Shown: piece by piece, positions 1 through 8,789 of the stretch
How the letters are laid out: the number at the start of each line of letters is the position of its first letter
Position numbering within the stretch: the stretch's first letter is position 1
DNA from: Sphingobium sp. CCH11-B1
GTDB lineage: Bacteria > Pseudomonadota > Alphaproteobacteria > Sphingomonadales > Sphingomonadaceae
DNA: 64,000 nucleotides
Assembly (NCBI RefSeq): GCF_001556865.1
Contig: NZ_LSJY01000175.1
Location: 27,512-91,511, forward strand
Direction of reading: 5' to 3'
The notes under the pieces: generated by a model
What the model was told of the DNA's origin: nothing
Seen by the model: the letters and a program-made list of their open reading frames with translations, nothing else
Databases searched by the model: none
Position numbers and translations under genes: made by a program

Positions 1-1741
1 CGTCCGCCTTGGGCGGAAACAGCATCGGTTCCAGAAACTTGTCGAGCGCGGCGGTAATGTCGGACGGTTTCTGCTCCATTACCTCGGCAGTCTTGGGCTT
101 GAAGTCGCGCCAGAAGGCTTCGAGCACCGCCTGCCACTGGGCGCGCCCGCCGGAAATCTCGTCCAGCTCGTCCTCCAGCCCCGCCGTGAAGTCGTAGGAC
201 ACATAGCGCTCGAAAAAGCGTTCAAGGAACGCCGTCACCAGCCGCCCGCTCTCCTCCGCGAAAAAGCGGTTTTTCTCGATCCGCACATAGTCGCGGTCCT
301 TGAGCACCTGAAGCGTGGACGCATAGGTGGATGGCCGGCCGATGCCCAGTTCCTCCAGCTTCTTGACCAGCGAGGCTTCGGAATAACGCGGCGGCGGCTG
401 GGTGAAATGCTGCTCGGCCGTGACCTTCTTCTTTGCCGGCGCATCGCCTTCGCTCATCCGCGGCAGCAGCTTGGAATCGTCGTCCTCGCTGTCGTCCCGC
501 CCTTCCTCATAGAGTGCGAGGAAGCCAGGGAAGATCACCACCTGCCCGGTCGCGCGCAGGGCATGCTGCCCGGTGCCGTCCACCAGATCGACCGTCGTCC
601 GCTCCAGCCGTGCGCTCGCCATCTGGCTCGCCAGCGCGCGCTTGAAGATGAGGTCGTAGAGCCGCGCATGATCGCCGCTGCCTACCTTGTCACGGCCGAA
701 CTCGGTCGGGCGGATCGCCTCGTGCGCTTCCTGCGCATTCTTGGCCTTGGTCTGATACTGGCGCGGCTTTTCCGGCAGGTAGCCACCATCATAGCGTTCC
801 GCGATCGCCCGCCTCGCAGCCGAAATGGCGCTGCCGTCCATCTGCACGCCATCGGTCCGCATATAGGTGATCGCGCCATCCTCATAGAGTTGCTGCGCGA
901 TCCGCATCGTATGGCTTGCCGAAAAACCGAGCTTGCGCGCGGCTTCCTGCTGCAACGTCGATGTCGTGAAGGGCGCGGGAGGGTTGCGGCTCACCGGCTT
1001 GGTCTCGACCTTGTCGATCGTGAAGCGACCCGCTTCCACATCGGCCTTGGCCGCCATTGCGTCGCCCTCCCGGCCGATGGTCAGCCGCTCGATCTTCTCC
1101 CCCTTCCAGCGAACAAGCCGCGCGGTGAAGGCTTGCCCGTCCTGCTCCATTTCGGCCGCGACGGACCAATATTCCTGGGGGACGAAACTCTCGATCTCGC
1201 GCTCCCGTTCGACTACAAGGCGCAGCGCGACCGACTGCACCCGCCCGGCGGACTTGGCGCCCGGCAGCTTGCGCCACAGGACCGGCGACAGGGTAAAACC
1301 CACCAGATAGTCGAGGGCCCGACGCGCCCGATAGGCATCGATCAGATCCTCGTCCAGCGCGCGGGGCTGCGCCATCGCTTCGGTCACCGCCTGCTTGGTG
1401 ATGGCGTTGAACGTAACGCGATCCACCTTCTGCGGCAGCGCTTTCTTGGCGCGCAGCACCTCCTGCACGTGCCAGCTGATCGCTTCCCCCTCGCGATCGG
1501 GGTCGGTCGCCAGGATCAGGCGATCCGCCTTCTTCGCCTCGTCGGCGATGGCTTTCAGCTGCTTGCCCTTGTCGCCATAATTTTCCCACGACATCGCAAA
1601 GCCATTGTCGGGATCGACCGATCCGTCCTTGGCCGGCAGGTCGCGGATATGGCCGTAGCTGGCAAGGACGTGGAAATCGCCGCCCAGATATTTTTCGATG
1701 GTCTTCGCCTTGGCCGGCGATTCGACGATAACAAGCTGCAT
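1..1741 (-). CDS. topA: DNA topoisomerase I (3' part beyond left edge)
   Basis: Type IA topoisomerase that relaxes negative supercoils through a transient phosphotyrosine bond. The visible 580 residues begin MQLVIVESPAKAKTIEKYLG, the start of the TOPRIM domain. ATDPDREGEAISWH, near residue 90, supplies the acidic metal-binding cluster. The active-site tyrosine is Tyr293 in ITYMRTDG, followed by the usual TKAKNAQEAHEAIRPT stretch and RPSTYAS. The C-terminal zinc-ribbon or basic tail lies beyond position 1, so the gene is cut by the window and not broken. The ATG at 1741 fits the family N-terminus, but the ribosome binding site is weak. The identity is secure. Confidence 0.97.
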   Translation of the reverse strand, partial: MQLVIVESPAKAKTIEKYLGGDFHVLASYGHIRDLPAKDGSVDPDNGFAMSWENYGDKGKQLKAIADEAKKADRLILATDPDREGEAISWHVQEVLRAKKALPQKVDRVTFNAITKQAVTEAMAQPRALDEDLIDAYRARRALDYLVGFTLSPVLWRKLPGAKSAGRVQSVALRLVVEREREIESFVPQEYWSVAAEMEQDGQAFTARLVRWKGEKIERLTIGREGDAMAAKADVEAGRFTIDKVETKPVSRNPPAPFTTSTLQQEAARKLGFSASHTMRIAQQLYEDGAITYMRTDGVQMDGSAISAARRAIAERYDGGYLPEKPRQYQTKAKNAQEAHEAIRPTEFGRDKVGSGDHARLYDLIFKRALASQMASARLERTTVDLVDGTGQHALRATGQVVIFPGFLALYEEGRDDSEDDDSKLLPRMSEGDAPAKKKVTAEQHFTQPPPRYSEASLVKKLEELGIGRPSTYASTLQVLKDRDYVRIEKNRFFAEESGRLVTAFLERFFERYVSYDFTAGLEDELDEISGGRAQWQAVLEAFWRDFKPKTAEVMEQKPSDITAALDKFLEPMLFPPKAD

Positions 1742-1813
1742 GGATGCCCCGGTTAAGTAATCTCTCACGTACACGCGCGAGGGTGGAAAGAAAGGACGGC
1801 GCGCGTCAAGCGT

Positions 1814-2455
1814 CTAGGACGGCACTCGCGCCGCCGCAATCCACGCCCATGCCGCCAGAGCGCACGCACCACCGCTCGCAAGCAGCATCGCGTCCTGCCG
1901 CAACATGGGGAACAGAGACGCCCCCGCCAAGGCGCCGGCTACCAGCCCGACCCACAACAAGGCATAGCCGGTCCAGCCGGGATGTCGCCGCCCGGTGAGC
2001 AGCCCCGACAGGCCAAAGCCAAGTCGCACCAGGCTGCCGGTCATATAGGTAAGGCCAAGCGGCGCCTCTCCCTCCCGCTCGAACACGGCATTCTCCGCCC
2101 CCATGGCGATCGCCAGCAGCCCCGGCGTCCAGAGCCCCGGCCAACTGCCCGCCGCCGCCGCGCAACCCAGCAGCAGCGCAACCAGGAGCAACACCGCCGC
2201 GCTTTGCCGCCGCCCCGCTTTGGTCCCCACGACGGCTCCCAGAATGACCCCCGCAACGAAGCAGAGGATCAGCGTCCCTGCCGCCACCGCCTCGGCCCGC
2301 GCGCCCGCCAAGCCGACCGCGAGCCGGGTCGAATTGCCGCTCATGAAGGACACGAAAAAGCCGGACGTCGCCAGAAAGCCAAGCGCATCGACATAGCCCG
2401 CCAGAAAAGCGAGACAGACGGCCAGCGCCCGCAACGAGGGCGCGAAACGGATCAT
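1814..2455 (-). CDS. YoaK/DUF1275-family membrane protein
   Basis: A 213-residue integral membrane protein with about six hydrophobic segments. The N-terminal AGYVDALGFLATSGFFVSFM followed by SGNSTRLAVGL is the hallmark of the DUF1275 (YoaK) family, in which a Y-D-A-x-G-F segment is followed by an MSGN motif. The biochemical role of the family is not established. It lies 72 bp downstream of the topA start on the same strand, but the gap and lack of coupling do not argue for a shared function. An AGGTG stretch upstream of the ATG is a modest ribosome binding site. Confidence 0.85.
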   Translation of the reverse strand: MIRFAPSLRALAVCLAFLAGYVDALGFLATSGFFVSFMSGNSTRLAVGLAGARAEAVAAGTLILCFVAGVILGAVVGTKAGRRQSAAVLLLVALLLGCAAAAGSWPGLWTPGLLAIAMGAENAVFEREGEAPLGLTYMTGSLVRLGFGLSGLLTGRRHPGWTGYALLWVGLVAGALAGASLFPMLRQDAMLLASGGACALAAWAWIAAARVPS

Positions 2456-2480
2456 GATCTAAACACCTGTCCCCAACCCC

Positions 2481-2571
2481 GTCATGCCAGCGCGGGCTGG
2501 CCTCTCTCATCTTCTCTCAACGGCGCGATAAATCAATGAAAGCGGGATGCCAGCTTTCGCGGGCATGACGG
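2481..2571. repeat. Paired-hairpin intergenic repeat, copy A
   Basis: Two palindromic units face each other between the DUF1275 gene and dprA. The left unit contains GCCAGC-GCG-GGCTGGC, flanked by CGTCAT. The right unit ends GGGCATGACGG. When translated, the right half gives MPAFAGMT, the same peptide signature seen in the copies at 14866, 46866 and 63907. It probably acts as a mobile or selfish palindrome or as an mRNA-stabilising stem-loop. Neither role is shown by the sequence. Confidence 0.75.
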
Positions 2572-2578
2572 CGGGATA

Positions 2579-3469
2579 TCATGCCAGACTCACCCTGCCC
2601 CCCGCGTGCCGCTCCAGCCGTCCGCCCAATTCCAGTTCCAGCAGCACCGTCTGCACCACCGCCGGCGACAGCCCTGACAAGCGGATCAGTTCGTCGACCG
2701 GCACCGCCGCATGGCCCAGCAGCGCCACCACCGCCGCCCGTTCGCTCTCCGCCACATCGCTCGACACCGGCTCGCCGACGAAGTCGAAGGATTTCGGGGC
2801 CGCCTCCACTACCACCGTGCCAAGCGCCAGCCCGGCGATGATCCGGTTGCGTGCCGGGAAATGCCGGGAAAGCGGCTGCACGCCGGGCGGATGTTCGGTC
2901 ACAAGCAGCCCGCGGTCGGCCACCTGGTCCTGCAGGACGGCATTTTCCGGCGGAAACACGACGTCGATGCCGCAGGCGATGACGGCGATCGTCCCGCTGT
3001 CGATCGATCCGCGATGTGCCTCCGTATCGATCCCGCGGGCAAGGCCCGAAACGACCACCGCATCATGCTGTCCGATATCCTGCGCCAGCGTCCGCGCGAA
3101 CCGGCATGCCACCGCCGATGCGTTGCGCGCGCCGACCATAGCGACGCAGGGCCGCCCCGCGAGCGTCGCATCACCCTTGACGATCAGCGCGGGCGGCGCC
3201 CCATCCATCTGGTCGAGCAGCACGGGATAATCGGCGTCGCCCATCAGCAGGTAACGTGCACCCAGCGCGCGTGATGCCGCGATCTCACGCTCGACCGCAC
3301 CGGCGTCGGCCACGCTCGCGCGCCCCCCGCCGCGCTCGGCCAGCATCGGTATTGCGCGCAATGCCTCCTGAGCAGACCCGAAGCGCGCCAGCAACTGCCG
3401 ATAGCTGACGGGCCCGATGCGCGGCGACCGGATGAGGCGGAGGCGGTCGAGCCGCTCGCCCTCGCTCAC
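2579..3469 (-). CDS. dprA: DNA-processing protein DprA, apparently internally deleted
   Basis: DprA loads RecA on incoming single-stranded DNA during natural transformation. The order is an N-terminal helical domain, a Rossmann-like core ([61 protein letters not shown]) and a C-terminal winged helix ([20 protein letters not shown]). After VVVEAAP near residue 225, family members normally continue with RSGSLITA and a GREVFAVPG-type strand before an interdomain linker. Here the sequence jumps directly to KSFDFVGEP, in frame. The protein has 296 residues, where about 360 is usual. GTG start; its first bases overlap the plsY stop (GTGA). Confidence 0.88.
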   Translation of the reverse strand: MSEGERLDRLRLIRSPRIGPVSYRQLLARFGSAQEALRAIPMLAERGGGRASVADAGAVEREIAASRALGARYLLMGDADYPVLLDQMDGAPPALIVKGDATLAGRPCVAMVGARNASAVACRFARTLAQDIGQHDAVVVSGLARGIDTEAHRGSIDSGTIAVIACGIDVVFPPENAVLQDQVADRGLLVTEHPPGVQPLSRHFPARNRIIAGLALGTVVVEAAPKSFDFVGEPVSSDVAESERAAVVALLGHAAVPVDELIRLSGLSPAVVQTVLLELELGGRLERHAGGRVSLA

Positions 3470-4065
3470 TCCTTGCTGGACCCGATCTTGGGCTCAGCAC
3501 CCTTCATCAGCCGCCCGATATTTTCACGGTGCCGCCACAGCAGGATCAGCGCCATGGCAAGGCTGACGGGGATCAGGTCGATCCGCCCGAATGCCCACAT
3601 TGCGATAGGAGCGCTTATCGCCGCCGACATGCCGCCCACCGAAGACCAGCGCGTTCCGAACAACATCCCCAGCCACACGACCGCGAACAGGATTCCGGCG
3701 GGCCAGTGCAGTGCCGTCACCACGCCCATCATCGTCGCCACGCCCTTACCGCCAGCGAAGCGCAACCAGACCGGATAACAATGGCCGATGAAGGCCATCG
3801 CCCCCGCTATCGGCCCGCCCCCGTCCAGCAGCGCCGCGCCGATCAGCACGGCGGCAACGCCCTTCAGCAGGTCGAGCAGCAATGTCGCCGCCGCCAGTCC
3901 CTTGCGCCCCGTTCGCAGAACATTGGTCGCGCCGATATTGCCGGAACCGATCTGCCGCAGGTCACCCGCGCCCGCGATCCGCGTCAGGATGATGCCGAAG
4001 GGAATGGAGCCAAGCAAATAGCCCAGCAGCAGCACGAAAGCAGGAAGAAGCCAGGGAGGTGTCAT
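3466..4065 (-). CDS. plsY: Glycerol-3-phosphate acyltransferase PlsY
   Basis: Inner-membrane enzyme that acylates glycerol 3-phosphate from acyl-phosphate, the first committed step of phospholipid synthesis. The 199-residue protein shows [14 protein letters not shown], the [13 protein letters not shown] loop, and [18 protein letters not shown], the three conserved PlsY motifs, with five or so transmembrane segments. The start was set at ATG 4065 ([17 protein letters not shown]); an upstream ATG would add 18 residues not typical of the family. It overlaps dprA by four bases, so the two are probably translationally coupled. Confidence 0.95.
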   Translation of the reverse strand: MTPPWLLPAFVLLLGYLLGSIPFGIILTRIAGAGDLRQIGSGNIGATNVLRTGRKGLAAATLLLDLLKGVAAVLIGAALLDGGGPIAGAMAFIGHCYPVWLRFAGGKGVATMMGVVTALHWPAGILFAVVWLGMLFGTRWSSVGGMSAAISAPIAMWAFGRIDLIPVSLAMALILLWRHRENIGRLMKGAEPKIGSSKE

Positions 4066-4272
4066 GAATCCGCCGGTAAAATGTGCCCGCGACCATAGCG
4101 TGACAGAGCGCCGGAGCAATGGTCGACGCCATAAATAGCATCATGATCCCTATTCGACGTCTTGGTCGAGTGTGGCGCTCACCGGAAACCTCCGGTCACG
4201 CTCGCCCGATGTGTCATCGCGCTTGCATTCCACAGCCCCGTGCCTACCCTGTGTCCGCACCCGGAGCCCGCG

Positions 4273-4731
4273 ATGACCGACACCCCCTTGGACACGCTTC
4301 TCAACGGCTGGACCAGCATGGCGCTCGCCCCGCAGAAGCTCTGGCAATCCTTCAACAATGGCTGGTCGTTCGGCAATGTGACGATCAGCAGCCAAAACAG
4401 CAGCGCGCCCGAAACCGAGCAGGCGATCGTCGCGGTGGAAAGCTATGGCCGGCAGATCGGGAAGCTGATGGACGCCGTCGACCTGCTGATCAAGCGCGAG
4501 CCCGACTGGGAGGATACAGAAGCATTCGCCGAAGTGGATAAGCTCAAGGCCCGGATCGAGGGCGTGAAACGCGATATGGCCGTCCGCCGCATCGATCAGT
4601 TGCGCGGCGATCTCGCGACGCTGCGCGCGTCGGACGATCCGGCGGACACGGCCCGCTATGACGCCTGTCTCGACGCGCTCCGCCGCCTGCTGGACGAAAT
4701 GGCGGGCAAGGCGAAGCCCGCAGGCGGTTGA
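4273..4731 (+). CDS. Small conserved-looking protein of unknown function
   Basis: A 152-residue protein that I do not recognise. It begins MTDTPLDTLLNGW, has no signal peptide or membrane segment, and is largely helical and charged in the second half (DKLKARIEGVKRDMAVRRID, then a C-terminal helix RYDACLDALRRLLDEMAG). A GGAG five to nine bases upstream supports the ATG at 4273 over more distal starts, and coding bias matches its neighbours. It precedes murI by 31 bp on the same strand and may be co-transcribed. The layout suggests a soluble helical-bundle or coiled-coil protein, but no function can be inferred. Confidence 0.65.
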   Translation: MTDTPLDTLLNGWTSMALAPQKLWQSFNNGWSFGNVTISSQNSSAPETEQAIVAVESYGRQIGKLMDAVDLLIKREPDWEDTEAFAEVDKLKARIEGVKRDMAVRRIDQLRGDLATLRASDDPADTARYDACLDALRRLLDEMAGKAKPAGG

Positions 4732-4762
4732 CAGCGACGTCTGAGCTGACGACACAGCGGCG

Positions 4763-5566
4763 ATGACGGTCGCTCCCAACGCCCCCATCCTCTTCTTCGA
4801 TTCCGGCGTCGGCGGCCTGTCCATCCTCGCTCCGGCGCGCGCCGCTTTGCCCACCGCGCCCATCGTCTATGCAGCCGACAGCGCGGGTTTTCCCTACGGA
4901 ACCAAGAGCGAGGCGGAAATCGCGGCGCGGGTGCCAGCGTTGCTGGGCCGGCTGGTCGAGCGCTATCGCCCCCGTATCGCCGTTATCGCCTGCAACACCG
5001 CATCCACCATCGCGCTCCAGCATGTGCGCGCGGCGCTCGACATTCCCGTGGTCGGCACCGTGCCTGCGATCAAGCTTGCGGCGCTTTTGTCGAAGAGCAG
5101 GGTCTTCGGCGTGCTGGGCACCGACGCGACCGTGCGTCAGCCCTATGTGGACAGGCTGACGGCGGAACATGGCGCGGATTGTACGGTGCTGCGACACGGG
5201 TCGGCCGCGCTGGTACAACTTGCCGAAGCGAAGTTGCGTGGAGAACCGCTAGATCCTGCTGTCGCGCGGGATGCGCTGGCCGGGTTGATCGATCAGCCGG
5301 GCGGCGACGCCATGGATGTCGTGGTTCTTGCCTGCACGCACTTTCCGCTGGTGGAGGCCGAACTGGCCGCCGCCGCGCCCCATCCCATGACGTTCGTGCA
5401 CGGCGGCGACGGCATCGCCCGGCGCATCCAGTATCTGACGCAAGGCCAACCCTGGCCCGCTGCGCCCTTGCCCGGCATTGCGGTGTTCACCCGGCTCGAC
5501 CGGAGTACCGATCCGCTCCGCCCTGCCCTCGCCGCTTACGGACTTGACCGGATAGAAGCCCTATAA
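4763..5566 (+). CDS. murI: Glutamate racemase
   Basis: Cofactor-independent racemase converting L- to D-glutamate for peptidoglycan precursors in the cytoplasm. The 267-residue protein has the family's two catalytic cysteines, Cys77 in VIACNTAS and Cys191 in LACTHFP, and the N-terminal FFDSGVGGLS glycine loop with Asp13 and Ser14. Length is typical. It follows the small unknown gene closely and is followed by a strong stem-loop. Confidence 0.96.
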   Translation: MTVAPNAPILFFDSGVGGLSILAPARAALPTAPIVYAADSAGFPYGTKSEAEIAARVPALLGRLVERYRPRIAVIACNTASTIALQHVRAALDIPVVGTVPAIKLAALLSKSRVFGVLGTDATVRQPYVDRLTAEHGADCTVLRHGSAALVQLAEAKLRGEPLDPAVARDALAGLIDQPGGDAMDVVVLACTHFPLVEAELAAAAPHPMTFVHGGDGIARRIQYLTQGQPWPAAPLPGIAVFTRLDRSTDPLRPALAAYGLDRIEAL

Positions 5567-5581
5567 ATTGCGGGCTTCAGT

Positions 5582-5637
5582 GAAAGCCGGAGCCGAGGGT
5601 CGATGTGCGCCCCCTTGGCCCCAGGGCTCCCGCTTTC
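5582..5637 (+). terminator. Long stem-loop after murI
   Basis: Arms GAAAGC-C-GGAGCC (5582-5594) and GGCTCC-C-GCTTTC (5625-5637) pair over 12 bp with a central C/C mismatch and enclose a smaller hairpin. There is no T tract, so it is either a factor-assisted terminator, a 3'-end stabiliser, or part of the hemA upstream region. I favour the 3' end of murI. Confidence 0.45.
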
Positions 5638-5832
5638 GAGCGAGCATTGCGTGGAAGGGATCATGGGTAGCAGCGCCATAGACAAAAGGTCCAATCACCT
5701 TGATCGCATTTTGCCGCTAAGTTGCGAGCGTTTAGCGCTGGCAAAACGCCGGTCGGGCGGGTAAATGCGACGTCGAGGCAGAGGATGGCGCGACACGCAT
5801 AACCGGCGCGCGGGAACGGGAAGACAGTCGTA

Positions 5833-7059
5833 GTGAACTACAAGCATATCTTTTCGCAGGCAATCGACCGCCTTCATAGCGAAGGCCGCTACCGCGTGTT
5901 CATCGATATTCTGCGCAACAAGGGGGCTTTTCCCAACGCCCGCTGCTTCCACGGTCATAACGGGCCCAAGCCGATCACCGTATGGTGCTCCAACGACTAT
6001 CTTGCCATGGGCCAGCACCCCAAAGTGGTCGCCGCGATGGAAGAGGCGCTGCACGATGTCGGCGCTGGCTCCGGCGGCACCCGCAACATTGGCGGCAACA
6101 CCCATTATCATGTCGATCTGGAGTCGGAACTGGCTGATCTGCATGGCAAGGAAGCGGCCCTGCTTTTCACGTCCGGCTATGTGTCGAACGAAGCGACGCT
6201 ATCGACGCTGGCAAAACTGCTGCCGGGCTGCATCATCTTTTCCGACGAACTGAACCACGCCTCGATGATTGCGGGGATCCGCAACTCGGGTTGCGAAAAG
6301 CGCGTCTTCCGCCATAATGACGTCGATCACCTGCGCGAGTTGCTCGCTGCCGAAGATCCTGAAGCACCCAAGCTGATCGCCTTTGAAAGCGTATATTCGA
6401 TGGACGGCGACATCGCCCCCATCGCCGCGATCTGCGATCTTGCGGACGAGTATAACGCCCTCACCTATCTGGACGAGGTCCATGCGGTCGGCATGTACGG
6501 CCCGCGCGGCGGCGGCATTTCGGAACGGGATGATGTCGCCGATCGCGTGACCATCATCGAAGGGACGCTGGGCAAGGCGTTCGGCGTCATGGGCGGCTAT
6601 ATCGCGGCCGACCAGATGATCGTGGACGTGATCCGCAGCTATGCGCCCGGCTTCATCTTCACCACATCGCTCTCGCCCGTGCTGGTCGCGGGCGTGCTGG
6701 CAAGCGTGCGCCACCTGAAAGCATCGAGCGAGGAGCGCGAGGGCCAGCAGGCGTCGTCAGCGCTCCTCAAGCAACTGATGCGCGACGCGGGGCTGCCGGT
6801 CATGCCATCGGTCACCCACATCGTCCCGCTCATGGTCGGCGATCCGGTGAAGGCGAAGCGGATCAGCGACATATTGCTGGCCGAATATGGCGCCTATGTG
6901 CAGCCGATCAACTATCCGACGGTACCCCGGGGGACCGAACGGCTGCGCTTCACGCCGGGGCCGGCGCATGACGAACCGATGATGCGCGACCTTGTGAACG
7001 CGCTGGTCGAAATCTGGGACCGGCTCGATCTTGAACTGATGGAACGGCAAGCGGCCTGA
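5833..7059 (+). CDS. hemA: 5-aminolevulinate synthase
   Basis: PLP enzyme that condenses glycine with succinyl-CoA to 5-aminolevulinate, the first step of haem synthesis by the C4 route typical of alphaproteobacteria. The 408 residues contain [20 protein letters not shown], the PLP-binding [12 protein letters not shown], and the Schiff-base lysine Lys248 in GTLGKAFG. It starts with GTG at 5833 behind a GGGAAG stretch, giving MNYKHIF as in family members. It ends 8 bp from the convergent glucokinase-like gene. A 266-bp leader separates it from murI. Haem supply connects it functionally with the ccm operon further on. Confidence 0.97.
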   Translation: MNYKHIFSQAIDRLHSEGRYRVFIDILRNKGAFPNARCFHGHNGPKPITVWCSNDYLAMGQHPKVVAAMEEALHDVGAGSGGTRNIGGNTHYHVDLESELADLHGKEAALLFTSGYVSNEATLSTLAKLLPGCIIFSDELNHASMIAGIRNSGCEKRVFRHNDVDHLRELLAAEDPEAPKLIAFESVYSMDGDIAPIAAICDLADEYNALTYLDEVHAVGMYGPRGGGISERDDVADRVTIIEGTLGKAFGVMGGYIAADQMIVDVIRSYAPGFIFTTSLSPVLVAGVLASVRHLKASSEEREGQQASSALLKQLMRDAGLPVMPSVTHIVPLMVGDPVKAKRISDILLAEYGAYVQPINYPTVPRGTERLRFTPGPAHDEPMMRDLVNALVEIWDRLDLELMERQAA

Positions 7060-7067
7060 TCGGGTCG

Positions 7068-7988
7068 CTAGTCGTTTCTGGTGCGGCTGTAGAGGATGGA
7101 CAGCCCGCTTAGCGATCCGTTGCGCAGTTGAAAAAGCTGGCTGGGGGTTTGTTGCAGCAATTGCCGCAGCTTGCCCTTTCCTTCGAACGCGGCGCGAAAT
7201 GTTGCCGACAGGTTCCGCTTTGCGATGGTTTCGAACACCGACCCACACAGGTAGATGCCGTCCCACGCCGTGAAGGTCAGCGTCACTTCGGCGCTGTAGC
7301 GGCCAAGCAGCACCGCGAATTTCTTGTCGAGTTCGGGCCCGACGACCGGGCGATGCAATGTCAGGCCGTCCATCAGGTCGAACAGAATATGTTCGTAGGA
7401 TGCTGTCCCATGCCGGACGATGCTCGCCTTCGCCATGGCCCAGTCCTCCTCGTCGTGAATGGCGTAGGGCGTGTGGCCCGCCTCGCTTTCGACGATCTTC
7501 AGGAAGCCATCACGCCGGTCGACACAAGCCGCGCCAAGCCCGCCGCGCCAAGCCGAAATAATGGCATGCCTGCCCTTTTGCGAACGCGTCCGGTCCAACG
7601 GGCCGCCGAAGGGCACGGCCCGGGGATGGTCAGCCGTCGCCCATGCGGTCGCGGCGACATCGTTCACGATCACCGGCTCTCCGCCCGTCACCGCAGATAG
7701 GCCGGACAAAGAGATAAACCAGCGCCCGTTCGTCGTGCGAACCGTGGCTCCATTCACCGCGCCGGCGATGGACATGAAAAGCTTCGTGTCCCGCAGGCTC
7801 AGCCGGGTTTGCGCGGCATAGCGCATCAATGCGTCAGTAAATGTAGGACAATCACTGGCGGCGATATGCTCGACGCCATGAACATCGCCTGGAATGGAGG
7901 AAGGCAGGGCGAAATCCACGCCATCGGACCCGACGCACGCAAGAATGGCGGAATTACTTTGCCCTCTGGGCATTATCGCTGGCTGCAC
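7068..7988 (-). CDS. Glucokinase-like (Glk family) protein lacking the N-terminal phosphate loop
   Basis: Resembles bacterial glucokinases of the Glk family: SIAGAVNGATVRTTNGRWFI corresponds to the AGPV-N/TNxxW segment, VIVNDVAATAWA to the catalytic ND-F-A strand, ESEAGHTPYA to the EGGH motif, and FRAAFEGKGKLRQLL to the conserved C-terminal F-x-KG-R segment. The expected N-terminal DIGGTN phosphate-binding loop is absent; the region reads NSAILACVGSDGVDF. The start is placed at GTG 7988 because GGGGAGG lies eight bases upstream, giving 306 residues. It may have lost kinase activity or act as a regulator. Transferred or decaying origin is possible. Confidence 0.68.
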   Translation of the reverse strand: MQPAIMPRGQSNSAILACVGSDGVDFALPSSIPGDVHGVEHIAASDCPTFTDALMRYAAQTRLSLRDTKLFMSIAGAVNGATVRTTNGRWFISLSGLSAVTGGEPVIVNDVAATAWATADHPRAVPFGGPLDRTRSQKGRHAIISAWRGGLGAACVDRRDGFLKIVESEAGHTPYAIHDEEDWAMAKASIVRHGTASYEHILFDLMDGLTLHRPVVGPELDKKFAVLLGRYSAEVTLTFTAWDGIYLCGSVFETIAKRNLSATFRAAFEGKGKLRQLLQQTPSQLFQLRNGSLSGLSILYSRTRND

Positions 7989-8129
7989 GCAGCCGTCCTC
8001 CCCTGTTGTCGGCCTTGTCGCCGAATAAGAAGAGCGTAGCGATATTACGACACAAGACAATATCTGGATAAATTGTTGCCGAGAAATTGATCGGATCCGG
8101 CAATTTGTCGGACTGATCCCAGATCTTCC

Positions 8130-8789
8130 TTAGTTTCTGCCTGTATCGGGGACCATAATCGTGCCGCGAAAGCAGTAGCCGCGATAGAGCGAAAGGTTGA
8201 GAGAATGTCCGCCATAATGGCGCGCGGCTGCTTCGATTGCATTCGCGATGCCGGGCCTTGGCGAGACGTGGAACTGCGCCAGCCAGTTCAATAACAGGGT
8301 TTTCCAGAGGCGCGGCCATCCTTCCTGCTGACCGAAATCGACGATATCCAGCCGCCCGCCTGGGGCGACGCAGCGCGCCGCCTGCGCCAGTGCCGCTTCC
8401 CATCCCGGGATCATCGACAGGGCGTAGCTGATGAATATGCGGTCGAACCGCGCCCGCCCGAACAGCGACTGCGGATCGAAGGCACAGGCATCGCCCTTTG
8501 CCAGCATCACCCGATCCGACAGGCCGGCCCTGGTGACGGAGGCGCGGGCAGTGTTCAGCATCGCCTCGCTGATGTCCACGCCATGCAACTGGGCGTCCGG
8601 CCACGCCTTTCCCGCTGCAATCAGGTTGCGCCCGGTCCCGCAGCCGATTTCAAGCACGGTCCCGCCAGGCGGCGGGGCCAGATCTTTGATCATCCCGTCG
8701 CGGCCAAGCAGATAATATTTGCGGGTCAGGTCATAGATGTGCCGCTGATAGCGATAGACCCCGTCCATCAGCCGCCCATGCTCGCTCAT
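8130..8789 (-). CDS. btaB: Diacylglyceryl-homoserine N-methyltransferase BtaB
   Basis: Class I SAM-dependent methyltransferase of 219 residues with the glycine-rich SAM motif TVLEIGCGTGRNL and the acidic DISEAML strand. Directly downstream of btaA and overlapping it by four bases (ATGA), it fits BtaB, which trimethylates diacylglyceryl-homoserine to the betaine lipid DGTS at the membrane. The N-terminal YRYQRHIYDLTRKYYLLGRD is typical of BtaB and related phosphatidylethanolamine methyltransferases. Assignment rests partly on the neighbour. Confidence 0.87.
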   Translation of the reverse strand: MSEHGRLMDGVYRYQRHIYDLTRKYYLLGRDGMIKDLAPPPGGTVLEIGCGTGRNLIAAGKAWPDAQLHGVDISEAMLNTARASVTRAGLSDRVMLAKGDACAFDPQSLFGRARFDRIFISYALSMIPGWEAALAQAARCVAPGGRLDIVDFGQQEGWPRLWKTLLLNWLAQFHVSPRPGIANAIEAAARHYGGHSLNLSLYRGYCFRGTIMVPDTGRN

